A stretch of 64,000 nucleotides of DNA, from assembly GCA_020091685.1 (NCBI GenBank), contig CM034605.1:14418635-14482634 (forward strand), written 5' to 3'. Below, piece by piece: positions 9,793 through 23,376 of this stretch. This DNA is from Lutjanus erythropterus. Its lineage: Eukaryota; Chordata; Actinopteri; Lutjaniformes; Lutjanidae. The notes beneath the pieces are model-generated. The model was given only the letters and a program-made list of their open reading frames with translations. It was not told the DNA's origin and ran no database searches. The position numbers were made by a program, and so were the translations under genes. Position 1 is the stretch's first letter. Every line of letters starts with the position of its first letter.

Positions 9793-12700
9793 TTTAACAA
9801 CAATTGCAAGTCTGGACCCTATTTTATGTGACATAATGAAAAATGCACTGGATTCTGACAGACCAAGCATAATAAGCATACAACACCCACACATTCACAC
9901 AACTGAATGGGTATTTGACAGGGGTGCTTGTCTGACATTCTTCATACAGGAAACAACAAATGCAGAACTCAGAGTGCTCATTAATTAGTTTTGTGGCATA
10001 TAAAATAGAAATAAGTGTCTGGGACTGTTAGGTCATTAGTGCTCGGGGTTGTGTGTGTGAACCATTTTAATTGCAAACCCCTGGACACGGGCATAAGCTC
10101 TGTAAATAACCCAGCCACTTTGTTAATGTGTTCATCATTATCCCATTCCATCATCTGGATGGAAATAGTATGTTGGTTTTGCTTTAACCCCACGGAGCTG
10201 GCTAAATAACAATTTATCAGAATGAACCAACTACTGAAATATTTTTTACTAGTAAAAACTTAAGTGCCAGTGGACCTATAAATTCAGGTTTCCAAACTGT
10301 CGAGATTCGGGGGTGTAAATGCCCATAAATGTGGAGTCACCTCTAGAATGAGCAACAGACAGAGCAATGCAGGGAGAGGACTTTGCATCGGTCCATTTCA
10401 CACTTCATAAAGCAGCGACATATTTATTCCATGCATTCATACTCGCATGTCCCTTCAACCAGGTAACGGCTGTACAGCTTGAAATGATTCATTTGCTCAG
10501 TCATTTTCCCCACTTAGTTCTGGGTTTTAAGTGCAAGTTTCAGAATACGGCATTGTGCGACAATGTTTTTACCTGATGTTTTTATCTCACTGCAGGGAAT
10601 GAGCAGGGAATTACCTCTGGCCCATAACTATGTTCTTTAAAAACCCAAATACACACTGCTTATAAAGAGGCTGTAAAAAGGCATGGTAAATATCCCACCT
10701 CTGGTGGGGCAATTTACTAAACCTTGTAACGCACAATAAAAAGAAGCATATAAACAGCTTTCTTTTTTCCAAATTAGTCAACAACATTTTATATAACATT
10801 TTATGATAAAGACACACAAACTTAATCAGGAATATAATTCGTTCCTTTGAGGGACATGCAGAGTTGAGGTCAAAAGGGTAAGCCTCAGGTAAATGCGAGG
10901 CAGTGGGAGTACACAGTCGTGCCTCTTATTCCTGTCTGATTTAAGAGAATCCATAGGGGGCCTGTAGTAAACACAGCAGGGACGTGAACCTTCAGGAGTG
11001 GGAGAATGAGGGGCTGGTGTTGTACTTAGGCTTCATATAATGACCAACAAGCCCCCCTCCTTCTTCAATCCCCCACATACCAACTCCCACTCCACCAGTC
11101 CTGCTCCACTTCTATAGGTTTGACCACTAAGACCCTCATTCAACCTGTGTATACGAGAAACCTTTCTGTTCCCTCCACTCTCCAGTTCAGTACTCCCCTC
11201 GCTGCAGTGAGAGGCGGGTTCCTTTCAGACGGCTGGCCGGGCTCCCGCTGTTTTATGGGAAGTATTGTGATCCCACAAGCTCTCTCAGGGGGGATCAGCA
11301 CTTACGAGGGCCGATAGAGCTGCTGATTTGATCTTCTCTTCTTTCACAGCCTTTCTCGAGTTTTCATCAAAACTTCTTGGCCCGCTCGCCATGGGAAGCC
11401 TCGGCGCAAATGTGATTCTCTGTGTCCGTGAAACAGTCATCATCTGTGACAGTGGAGACACTGATGAGGACAGGGATGCTGCAGAGAACAGGGGCTGAAC
11501 CTCACATCAACCCAGCCACATGAAAGCGGTGGAGCTCTAAATATTCAGTGATGCTTCAAACAGTTCTTCCAATATTTAAAAGCCATTTCTATCCAACAGA
11601 CAGTCATCCTCATTTTAGTCAGCGACATGAATCATTCGTGTGCCCTTGCAAGAGTTCAATCATTTTAAAGGGGCATTAAATAATCAATGAATTTAATCGA
11701 TCTTATTTAGCATCCAAAGAATTACAGATCCAAGGCGCAGTCTGCAGTGGCCTAATAATCACAAATAATTCGTGTTTTAGAGTACTGAATTTAGACTTTT
11801 TGCTGTAGCTTTTAAATAGTCTTGTTATGATATCCATAAAATAATAATGCCACATGCCAAAACACAGTTTATAATGTATACTTTATATTACTGCTGACTA
11901 TTTTTTACAAAAGCAACAAACAAATGTACCACTGACAATCAAAACATTGATCATGTCTCTTGTCATTCACTGGTAAAGTTGCATTACTGTTAAGATTTTA
12001 AAGGAAATCATGTCCTTGCTTTTGTGTTACTGGTGACCAGTTTTGCAGGAACAGTCTCTATTCCCCAGTATAGGCAGACTAATTGGATAGTTGATTCACT
12101 AGCATATGTGTGTGTGAGTGGCCTAAGGGAGTATCTGGGTGCCAATTACTGCTGACTAGATGCTACTTGTTTAGCAGGCACCTGAGTCGCTGTGGATTCA
12201 TTTCTGACACTGGTGCAGCTCTGCATTCATTCAAACACTGCACATTCTAAGGGGGGCGGCGTGTAAGATAAGGGCAGAATTTTAGTTTAAAATGTTCAAA
12301 AAAGAGGAACTGATTATCAACAGAATGTGAGAACTTGGTCAGACGTTATGTAAAAGATGTCTTGTGTTGCAGAGATATCTATTGATGTTAGCATGCTAAC
12401 CAGCTAGCCCCAGCCCATCCTGTACTATAATACTGTTTTGTACTTCAAGAGGTGATAGTCCAATAGTAATATGTGAGGGGTGAGTTTGCTACATTTCAAA
12501 AAGTCTTGGATTTTAGAGTCTAATAAATAAAAAAACCCCACAAAAGTAGAATCTACTGGAACTATTAGAATCTACTTTCTTTCGACTAGAAACAGTGCTA
12601 ACAATGCTGCTGACTGCATGTCTGCTTGTAGCACTCCTGCAAAGTAAACTTGGTGTAATGGAGGTTGGGAGGCTTTCCTCTAAAGAGTACAACAGGATGT

Positions 12701-14235
12701 TGGGTTTTAAAGCCAGAAACTAATTGTTGACCAATTAGTCCACCGTATTAACTTGTCCACACACATTGTTCTGTGACAGTAAAAACACTGCTCAGTCCAC
12801 CTTAACAGGACACAGGATTTTTCAGCACCATTGGTCGACAGTGTCACTGCGTGAAGCAGCACAGACTTGTTGTATTGTGTTTTGATATCCATGTGGATAA
12901 GAGCAGAATGCAACAGTTATTGTAAACTGATAGTGAAGGCTTATGTCAGGGAAATCCCATTGGCATGGCCAGCATTTACTGGTAAACCAAAACACAAAGC
13001 CAATAATCTCTGTGTCATTAAGAGTGATTTTCCTCCACTCAACCTAATGTGATGACAGAGATAAAACCATGTCGGTCTCACTGTACATGGGAGAATGAGA
13101 GGCGCTATTAGGCAGACAAATAATGACAGTGCTAACATGGACTGACTCAACATTGTGTGTTCTAATGGCAAAACTGATAGCAACATTTTGATTAGTCTCC
13201 CTCTAACATGTGTGATGTATTAATGGGATTAATATAGTTTAAAATTTCCACTTTCAAAGGTTTGGCTGAGAATTCGTAATGCTTTTAAAAAAGCTGAATT
13301 TTAAACAGTTAAAATCAAATATGAAGACTACTTGACAACATAAAGGTTTTGCCCTTGCTATATTTTCTTTTTAGGGACATTTTATGGGGTCATCTAAATC
13401 ATCATGTACGTCCATAACGATGTGTTCCAAAGCGCCTACCAGCAGAGAAAAAGAGCTCTTAGACAGCACTTTTCACAAAGATAGCTTTTAACACAGCAAT
13501 CAGTGGTTTGCTGCATAGAGGGGTGCTGTGCAGGTCATGCATTCATTTTAGAAACAAGCGGAAAGTTGTCACACTTACCAGAGAGAGAAACCCTGGCGTA
13601 ATTAACACATTGGCAGATAACCCCTGCAATCTCCCCAGATACTGAGACTTCCGCTGCACCTCACACAGCCTCGCACAATTGTCTCCAGTCCTTTGAGGGC
13701 CTTGTTAAACATGTTTGTTTTGGTTTTGACAGGTTTCTGTCACAGACAGACAGAGACAAGGTGTTCCAAAGGCCAACTATCTTCCCAGTTGTTCCTTAGT
13801 TTGTTTAGTTAGTCACTGTGCTTCAGAAGCTTAATAGCTTCCTCTACTTTCTAATGCCTACATTTATGGCTCAGAGCCTACATGTCTGTGCAAATGCAGC
13901 TAAATGAGTCTGAGGATATCACACACCTGTGTTTAAGAAAAACTACATTTTTCTCCCACGTGTGTGTGTGTGTGCTGGATAGAGGAGTACAGGATTACAT
14001 AATTAAGATGCAAAAAAGCAGCTGTATTCCATTACAGTTAGAGAAAAAAAGACATAATCAGATTACAGATATATTTAGTAAAAAAAATGGAGGTTATTAG
14101 CAGGAATGTAATTTTAAAATTCATGGGGAAATGCTTCACAAGGTGGAGATTTCAACATTTTGTTTTTGTTTTTAAATCAGAAAAGACAAACAACATCACA
14201 TTACAGTGACATTTCTGAAAGCGGGGAAATACTGT
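9793..14235. other. Intergenic block, largely single-copy
   Basis: No gene or clear mobile element. 10850-11650 is relatively GC-balanced single-copy DNA and could hold conserved non-coding sequence. A perfect 14-bp palindrome GTTAGCATGCTAAC sits at 12387-12400. A short GT run is at 13961-13973. Confidence 0.5.
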
Positions 14236-14375
14236 CAGACCAACTGCTAATGTTATCTACACAGACCGACTGCTAACTTTAGCTACACAGACCAACTGCT
14301 AACATTAACTACCCAGACCAACCGCTAACACCCTATTTCTAACATTAGCTGTACAGACCAGCTGTGCGGTGATGA
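14236..14375. repeat. Minisatellite, 26-bp unit
   Basis: Four exactly spaced units begin with CAGACC at 14236, 14262, 14288 and 14314. Each follows the pattern CAGACCAACTGCTAAC-NTTANCTACA. A fifth begins at 14354 after a 14-bp disruption, and a related isolated unit occurs near 14476. It has no coding frame. Confidence 0.88.
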
Positions 14376-17300
14376 GATATCTGAAATAAAAACCGGGACC
14401 ATTTTTAGTTCAGCAGCCAAAATATATGTCTGGTCACTCTAAGCCGCAAACTAATGTTGCCATTGTTAGCTACATAGACCAGCCACTAAATTTAGCTACA
14501 GAGAAATCCAGTTAGCTGACTAACTTGTCAATACTACAGTATACTACAGACTGTAGGTGGTGATACTGGTCACCTGTATGATGTATTAAACACCATACAG
14601 GCCAGTTTACACTAGTTTTGAGTATGACTAGCACACATACAAAGTACACTTAAGTGTTTATAAGCACTGCTAATAAATTAATAAATATACATTCACACAT
14701 AATAAAAGAACAAAGCTGGATGAAAAATTAATAAACCTGACAATAACCATTAGGCTAAACAAATTCACCATATTTAGTATTGAGTTAATCCAAAAGAAAC
14801 GGAGAATAATCAAGTTACATTACTTTAATATTGCAATACTTGGATTTGGTTACAAAATCCATTCTTTAACAGGTAATTAATAATTGTTTTTGAATACATT
14901 TTTAAAATAACCCTCCTAACACTGTGTGTGTTTGTTGTACTCTATGTTAGAGAGTATCTTAATAATTCTGAAATGATCCAGTGCCATCCCATGGTGCAAC
15001 AGTCGCTTAATGTTTCATAAACGTCATTTGGAAGTAATTCAGTAAGCACCCTCATGAAAAGAGATGAAATACAGATTGCCATTGGGTATATTAACACCTG
15101 TCACATCACACCAATATCATATTGCATTGGCGTGTTACGCAGCTTTCTATTATTTTCTCGACTCCCAAAACATCACCTTACCCTCTCAATCTACCAATGT
15201 AATTACCTCATCAAATAAACTATCAACAAAGCCCCTAAAATAGGATTTGTGGAAGTGGAGGAAAACAAAACAAAATAATAAAAAAAAAGAAACATATCAT
15301 CACATCCAACATATGTGAGACGTGTGACGTTTAGAAGTCAGGGGAGCAAAGCCTTGAGGGCATACAATCAATATTACATTTTCCATTGCCACCTTCATAG
15401 CTATTGTAAATGGCTTGTGTCAAAAATAATAACAGGTTGTATCAGGAACCTTGGGTTTGCAATTTCGCTCCTAGTGCTCGGAGGCCCCGTGTGCTCACCC
15501 TCCCTTACTCCAGCACCACTGGGTGTTAATGACGCCGTGGTGGCAGACACTTCTCACACCACGGCTGACTTTTTTTTTTTTCCCCCTCTCTGCCCATTCT
15601 TTATCTTTTTACTCCTGACAGTTCTGAGAACTGCAGGGAAAATGTGTATGTGTAAGAAAACGCTTAGTGCTAGAGATGATTAGCCCTTTGTGCATGTTTC
15701 AGCGCTCAGCCAGTAACATAGTATTATTAGCAGGGCTGGAGAGATTAAATCTATTCTCACTTCTGTTGTCATAGCACTCTAGGCAGCAATAAGCAAGATG
15801 AGATGCAGTAATATGCACACTGGAGGGACAGACTCCTCTTCACTGGAATCAGAGCTACTTTAAGTTCTTCTGAGAGAGAGAGGTACTTAAACTGAATTCC
15901 TTTTTTAAGATGACTTGATTGCCTTATCTCATCTAGCCAGTATCTCAGGTGTGGATTTCTCAGTCCTTTAAAGTCATGCACACCCACACACAAAACCCCA
16001 CACTATGCCATAGTCAGCAAAACACAGAGGAATGTCAGTGTTGTAGGCAACACCACCTAAACCGAGACCAGATCATGGCCAGGACCTGAATATTCAAAGA
16101 CTGAGACAAGATCAAGACTTTGAAAGGTTAAGACCAAGTCATTCTGCCTGACACCCATGATAAGGTGCGGAGCACAGACACCCTTCAAATTGATCGAAAT
16201 GATCTACATTCCCATGAAAACACCACAGAAAACAAATGAAGATTTGTTGTGTCATCATTGTCTGTCAGAAGCTAAAACTTAGGAACAAAACACTGCATTA
16301 GCTGTATTCCTCAGTATATGTTAGCTAAATTAGGTAGCTTGTGCATCTTGCTAATTGGCAAAAAGCTGGCAAGCAACTAAAACTAACTTAGTACCCTGAA
16401 ACATGCAGTACATAGGTAGCTAATATGTATAGCTAATATTTGGTAAATCTCTTTAGGTGAGTAATGAATAGAGTTCTGAAACGTTTAGGTACAGAGGCAG
16501 ATTGCTAAGCTAACTAGTGTCACATACACTTAACTTACTTTCCTTTATGCTTTCTTTCTAAGTGCAGATAAAGGGTTGACATGGCCCCATTTGTCTTAGT
16601 AAATGTTGTTTTGCAGTAAATCTTACTTTTTAGCCAGAATTACTGTCCTGATTTGAAAGAAAACTTTAAGACACTATCATCATAAGGCTCGCCTCAGCAA
16701 CTCCTGGTATGATAATTATCTCAAAAATATGCATAGCTAAGGTGAGTTGTCAAGAAGAAATGATATCATCAAAGAATAATCTTTAGATGAGGCAAACACT
16801 GTGATCAAATTTCCAGTCATTCTTTATCACATACACTGAGTTATGTGAGGATTAAATGCATGTCAAACCCTCCAACAGGCTTTTATATCCTGCAGTGATG
16901 ATTCCTACTGCAGAAACTCAAATAAGCACTGTGTGATCCTTTCCAAAACAGTATGTTGTCACACTTCCAGTAACATCCCCTGTGATACGATGGTGTCCAT
17001 CTCCTGCTATGTGATAAATGAGTTTCAGCAAAGAGTGCTATTGAGGTGTGCAAAAACCAAAAGTAATACAGTATGACAGGATGATGCTGAGGCCAATCAT
17101 CACGTCGACAGACAAGAGCCTGGCAGCTCTGGCTTTTGTATGTGTGGTTCTTTTCCTCAGGCTTCCAGAGAGGCTCTTTTATACTCATGTCTCTGTCTGT
17201 GCAGGGCTTTTAAATTGTTCTCCCTTATCTGAAGAGGAATCTGCAGGAAGTCACAGAATCCCAGCTTATCTCCGGCTAATTGTGGTTGTGTTTGTGTGTG

Positions 17301-17651
17301 TGTCTGTATGTGTGTGTGTGTAGGAAAGGAGGAGGGGACTTTGAGAGGGTGCCAAATGCCTCAAGATGCATCAGAGCACGTCAGGACAAGAGAGGCAGAG
17401 GCACCGGCAAGACTGACAGACACAACACTAACATCTGACGGAAACAAACAACACGAGCGCATACACGGCAATGCCCATACAGAAACTGACGGAAACACCC
17501 AGGGCATAGGTGACATTTAATCCATCCGTCAGATTTGAGCCAAAAGGCAGATGTCAGGATGTTCAGACCTGCGCTGTGCTCTGTTTGGGAGGTAAATGTA
17601 AACACTGAGTTGATTATTAACATGACAGAATTTCAATATACGTAAACACTG
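14376..17651. other. Intergenic block, AT-rich, no gene seen
   Basis: No supported gene. 16290-16520 is rich in TAGCTAA/GCTAAT motifs of the kind found in decayed fish repeats. 17284-17322 is an interrupted GT microsatellite. A poly(T) run interrupts 15569-15581. Confidence 0.5.
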
Positions 17652-18315
17652 TGTACAATCTTAGAAATAAAGGTACTAACTAGCATCGTAAAGAGTTCTT
17701 CAGCTTCTCCCTGTTGCAGAACGCTTTGTAGTTCCTGCTACTTCAGATAGCTCTAACTAGAACCCAACATTAAAAGCTATTCCTCAAACCATCTGTGAAA
17801 GGTTTCACAAGAACCCCTTATGAGACCCTTATTCCACAGAGAACCCATCAGTGGTGAAATGGTTGTACTCAGGACCATGTCTGGGGTTTTAGCCGGAACC
17901 TTTCCACCGTCAGAAGGTGCTAACAAGAACCCACTCACAGGGTTCTACTGAGAATATTCCAAGGTTTTATCAAGCACCCACTGATGGGTTTCTACTGAGA
18001 AGGTTTTTATCTAGAACTACCCTAAGGGTTCGACCAAGGGGCTATCTAGAACAAACACAAGGGGCTCAACTGAGAATGCTTTTATATTCCATGTGTTTCA
18101 TTCAGAACCCACCTAAGGGATTCTAATAAGAGCCCTTATAAATCAAGAGTTTTATCTAGAACCCATTCAGAGGGTTCTACTGAGAACAGTTGTACAAAGA
18201 ATCCTTGAGGAAAGAGTCCTTCAAGGATTGTTGAGATCTCAAAAAGTGTTCTTCACAAGCAAATGGTTCTGAGTAGAACCTCAGCACTCCAGGAATAACA
18301 CTTATTTCTAATAAT
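17652..18315. mobile_element. MITE of the CTTAGAAATAAAGG / GGTTCTA family, copy 1 (degenerate)
   Basis: Ends resemble CTTAGAAATAAAGG (left, 17660) and its inverse TTATTTCTAA (right, 18302-18311). The body is made of loosely repeated GGTTCTA and AGAACCC heptamers in both orientations (for example GGGTTCTACTGAGAA near 17940 and 18174). It is the most diverged of three copies here; the others are at 32451 and 63594. Confidence 0.75.
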
Positions 18316-21300
18316 GAAATGCTACTCTCAACATACTGGGGTAGTTTGAAAGGTTTTGGTGATTACATTTCACACGTACACTCAGCAAAAGCCTCCTCTC
18401 GTTGGTTCGTTGGTTTGAGGCAGCAAACATTGATGTCCGATAGAGCAAAGGGGATGTGCAGCATCCAGTTGTGCAACATGAGAGATGGCTCCAAAGGGTG
18501 TCTTAAGGAGGTGATAAAAAGGTCTGTGACCTTCCCCAAATGAAAGCTCCCCCCTGATTTGTGAGCCACAGCCATGGAGAGTGTTGTCTGAGGGGGAGAG
18601 AGTGGGTGGTCTGTCACCGGGTTCATGCACCTCTCTCTCTACAAACAGCCCAAATTTACATCTTTTTAATGGCCGCTGTGTCCACTGGCTGTTGTAAATC
18701 AGGAGAGGGGTTTTAACCTCTAGGAACCAGCAGGGGTTAATGCTGAGGGCAACGGCCACTGCTGTTTTGGCCTAGGACCGAGCAAATGGACGTCCTTGAA
18801 AACAACATGCCTCAAACTGTTAGAGGACATTTGAGTCACTTTTGGCTTACAGTAGCTGCTCTATATATAGCTTACCAATGATTAAAAAAGCATGTCAAAC
18901 AGGGCATAGATGAAAATAAGGCATACAAAATGAACACACATCATATAAGACGAGAAGAAAAGCAATTCTGTACTTGCACAGTGTAATGTGATGTATTTAA
19001 TTTTTTACCAGCTACATGTCTGTTTACTTCCTGTCAATGCTGTAGTAACATTACCATTGCCAACAGACTGATTTTTCAGTCTCAGGCTAGTTTTCACTGA
19101 TTGCCCGGTCACCTCAGTGTCTTAGATAACCATTAGCAACATTAGCTCACCTGCTAGCATTGTCATCTTTATTTAATTGTAACAGAAACTAAATAAAACT
19201 CACCAAAACAGCCTTGGCTCATTCCACAACAAATCACCAACTCTGTGTCTGACAACATTATGGAAAGTTTTCTTACAGAGATGGATCTTTTTGTTTAAGA
19301 GTAATATACATTTTGTTTAACCAGAGAGAGTAACTAACTCATTTAATGATTAGTTAGGCTAGCTAGCTAATGTTGGACATGGTCATTTACACTGAAGTGA
19401 TTGTCAAAATGCTCAAAATCACTGTATACAAAATGAACAGAAAATACCAAATACCAACCTAACTTGAGGTTGAAAAATCCCTAAGGTTGGAGGCAAAGGT
19501 AATGTTATAGTGTTGACAAGAAGTAAACAGATGTGCAGCTTGGAAAACATCACATTATATTGTGCAAATAGAGGATGTGGCGTCTTGTCAGTCAAATATA
19601 GCTTCTTTTACTGAGAGCAACTTGTGAAGTAATGAGTGTTTACCGGCTGCCTCTCAATGACGAAAGCCGTGAATGAAGTCCAGGACACAATTGTGCTTGT
19701 TTTACCCTTTCTGCTCCATATTCATGCACAATACTTCTCCCTCTGGCATTTTCCTCTGCCATCATAAAGGGCATTCACACATAGTGAGATCTCCCGGGCA
19801 CAAATGAGCAATCAGTGTAAGAGAAACACACCTGGTAAGGCTCAGTGCTTCTCTGAAAGGCCATCGGCGCACCAGGAGAATTGGCTTCCTCGTAATTGAG
19901 ATCCAGGCAGATTATTCTCATTTGATTGTCTAATGACCATCTGAATGAGATGCCTACCATAATAAGAGTCCTATTTGACCAGGCGCTGCAGGAGACCCAA
20001 GTGTCAGTCAGACACTCTCCTTCTGTCTTTGCTTTATTAGAAATTTAAATGTGACATGAATGCGGGCAACACAATCGCAAGGTTGTTGAGTTTTTGCTGG
20101 ATTTTGTCCATCAACACATAAAATACGCCTTATGTTTTTGAATTGGAGAACTGGAGTATGGATTGGAAACAAATATATTGAATGAAAAAGGACAGACTGC
20201 TGAAAAACTAACAATACAATTGACTTTACACTGTAAAATGAGGGAGATTGTGATTGATTAGAATTTTCCAAGTGGCAATTTTTGACCTGTCAAACCATAA
20301 TTCCCATTTGTCATTGCTTCATCAATGTTGATGGGGCTATTTCCAAACCAATTCTCTGAGCAGGAGAAACATGGGCTTGACCTTATGCAACAGTATAAAA
20401 CACTGCTTTCCCCACTCCCATGATTCTCCATCCACATGCAGCAGAGCTCAAATGAAGCTATCGATTATGCTCTTGCAAATACGGTGAGGTAAGGGAATGA
20501 CACTGCACTTAGAGATCATCGCACAAATGTACCCTAAATCACAAAAATGGAGGAGGGGTAGTTGCTGGCATGGACGTCGGTCTTTGCGAGGGCGAGTACT
20601 CGTGCATTCGCTCAGTGTTTAATCAATGGCGAAAACTGTCTATCCATTCAAGTATTGATGTTTCCTATGACAACTGCTTATCCACGTAGAGCAGGGAGAC
20701 ACCAGAGGCCTTTCAATCATCCACCGGCTGTAGTGAGCGCTGAGAGGAAGAGGTGGGGTGAGACGCATGAATCTCTAATCCTGGGATTCATGCCGCATGC
20801 TCAATTATTCCACCGCCACAATGCAAGTTAAAGCAGAGGAGGAGTCAATCACTGTACATGGAGCACAGGTTCTGCCACTGTGTGAGAGCTCGACTTGGTT
20901 ATTCCCTTACAATGGCAGTTAATCAATATGGATCCACTCCTTTTGATCTGCTGCCTCTGACCAACAACAATCACTAACAACAGTATAATTGCAATGACCA
21001 TAATGGCACCCATTCATAGTACCTCACAACAGAGAAAGAGGAGGAGGAGGAAGGAAGGAAGGATGGGAGATATCAGGCTGTAGGCTATCTCCATCACTCT
21101 TTCTTGTGATCTGTCTTGCACATATAAGCACACTGCATGATTCTGCAGCATCATGCTCTGTGGTATTGTGGTACAGTCCAGTCACCTTATTAACATCATG
21201 TTTAGACACATATCGACCTGACTGCAGTGACGATCAATCTGTGGTAAGGAAAGACAATAATGCCCAGTTCATCCCCACATTGTCTAATGTCTCTAAGGCA

Positions 21301-21377
21301 CTTAACATGTGTCTTATACATGTAGGAACCAATGATCATTTCCCACTGCTGTGCCTTGTAACATCAAACTGCATTAA
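18316..21377. other. Intergenic block with a repeat fragment and candidate regulatory sequence
   Basis: No gene. 19252-19322 matches, inverted, part of the element at 23377-24558 (shared string GACAACATTATGGAAAG). The remainder appears single-copy. 21040-21062 is a purine run of GGA/AAGG units. Confidence 0.5.
20280..20530. promoter_or_regulatory. Candidate conserved non-coding element
   Basis: A balanced-composition, repeat-free stretch containing CATCAATGTTGATGGGG, ATCGATTATGC and CAATTCTCTG. It looks like the single-copy enhancer-type DNA common around developmental genes. Conservation cannot be tested here, so this is inference only. Confidence 0.25.
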
Positions 21378-21782
21378 AAGGATGTTTGGATTTTTTGAAG
21401 TTGGGTTGCAGGATAAGATACTCATCCATAGTCAGTGTATCACCTACTGGCATAGGAAATTAAGCAATGTACTGCTGTGGACCGTGTCTATAGCAAGATG
21501 TATTTTAGCCACCTAAAAAAATTCATGTCAGTTTAAGAGTATGCTATATTTAGAATATTTTCACAGGTTTACCTTGCAGCCAGACAACCTTTTCTGCAGG
21601 TTCTTGCAAAATGCATTCTTAATACCCTGCACACCACAGCACACTGCTTAGCTTCTGTGTGGGCACTCCTCTCTGCTCACTTCCCAAAGTTGTGGTTTGT
21701 CAGCCTCTATCTACTGTAGGCAGTACACTGACTATTGATAAGTACCTTATACAACCACCCTTGAAATTACCAAAACAATGCC
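21378..21782. mobile_element. TTAA-flanked palindromic MITE, copy A (internally deleted)
   Basis: TTAA lies directly outside both ends (21374-21377 and 21783-21786). Arms are inverted copies: GTACTTATCC-type sequence (here GATACTCATCCATAGTCAGTG, left) against CACTGACTATTGATAAGTAC (right), and AGCAATGTACTGCTGTGG (left) against CCACAGCACACTGCTTAGC (right). It is the same family as copies at 41302, 53694 and 57785. The TTAA target suggests piggyBac-type mobilisation. Confidence 0.75.
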
Positions 21783-23376
21783 TTAAATATCAATTAAATG
21801 TATTTGTTCTTAACTGTAATGTAAACTATGGTGGGAATTTTTGCCAAGGGCAACATAACTTAAGCACAAAATGAATGCAGACGTAGATTTATTGAGTGCT
21901 AAAAGGAGTCTTATATGATGATGACAGCCTGCGCCCATTCTAATAGGAACAGGATCACTTAGCGTTTGATGACTAATATGGCTTCTTAATCTCTTTGACG
22001 CTGTGAACCTATGACAGATCTATGAGATGATGGAACAGACTGGTAACATAATAAAGGCGCCCTTCTTCTCACTCAGCATCTCTCATATTAATATTTTCAT
22101 CCTGTAATAACTAAAAGCCATTTCATTACTCATTAATCAGTATCTGAAGCCGCCGCTTCCCAGTACACGCATGGAAATATGATCCTACGATTTCACAGGA
22201 AGAGCGATGTATAATGACCCTGCAGCTGGCGGGGTAATAAAACACAGTATGCATGTTGTCTGTCAAGAAAACTTACCTAGGCATACCAAAACAACAGACG
22301 GGCCAAAGTGATATACTAGACTCACTGCGAACGGTGAGACACAGACGTTGCATCGTGTTTCTTCCATGCCTCTGTGACAATCAATACTTAAAACAACAGC
22401 TAGAAAATATGTGGAATCAGCATGTATGAAGTAAAAGAGCAACACAATTGATTTGCAGAAGGTTCATTCAAGCATTCAAGGGATTTTAAATGGAGCGCAA
22501 TATTCCCAGTCAAATCACTCATCAAATCCATATCAAGCTGTGGGCTTATGAGTTTTGGTGTTTATTAAAGTGAATGACAGGTAAATAGGACAGGTCAGCA
22601 TAAAACAACGCCACCTGAAAATGTAGAGACATTGAATCTGATTTATGCGTATGGTCATCTGTGTCAGAAGTTGTGTGTTGTTCATGCATGTGTGTGTGTG
22701 TGTGTTTTCTTTGTGTGTTTAAATCAATGGTCATCCCCTGATACAAGATGGCCTCATAAATCATTGTTTGTTGATCACTTGTCAGGAGGCAGGGGCCTTA
22801 TGGCGTTCTCCTAATTATTCCAGCTCACAGCCCCACTGGATGAATAAGGACAGGAATGCCAAAGCAAATCAAGGCAGCGGACTTTACAGAAATATGGCCA
22901 TAAAGGTGGTTTAGTTTGGATGGATGAGGTGGGGGGTTGGTTGGATTGGAAGTTGCAGGAGCAGGGGGGTAGAAGTGTGTGTGTGGGCGGTAGGGTTGGG
23001 CAGGTTGGATTCGACGGTGCACTGGAGTGAGAAATCTAGTGTATGAGATATCAGTCACGCAATTCCAATGTGCTAGGGGACTCTGTCATGACAGGAACAA
23101 GCCGGCTGCCTGATTGAAATTGGACAAAAACAACTAAATCTGTTATTGTGACCATTCAATCACTTTGATGCCTTGTATCTCACTTTAAACACAATTTGAA
23201 CATGTCTTTGTTGCCACTCACTGTCAACTCCTCAGTGCTATTACCTCCATGGACAACAAGTCTCAATCCATGTTTGTCTCTTGCAACATAGTAATCCATG
23301 ACTGTCGCACCTGACATAGATGGCTACGGTTCTTTTTCTTTATTTTCTTTTTGCATGCTTACATTTGTGGAGTTAA
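21783..23376. other. Intergenic block, no gene seen
   Basis: Apparently single-copy DNA with a short GT microsatellite (22689-22704). 22085-22240 is an AT-rich stretch with CATTACTCATTAATCAG and could be regulatory. 22915-23000 is G-rich. Confidence 0.45.

Noticed and set aside
12387-12400. Perfect 14-bp palindrome GTTAGCATGCTAAC
   Set aside because: Such GCTAGC/GCATGC palindromes recur in decayed fish repeats. A single one does not support a regulatory call.
17652-18315. Possible tRNA-derived SINE because of GGTTCGA/GGTTCTA B-box-like strings
   Set aside because: The strings are the iterated heptamers of the MITE family. No A box or tRNA fold accompanies them.
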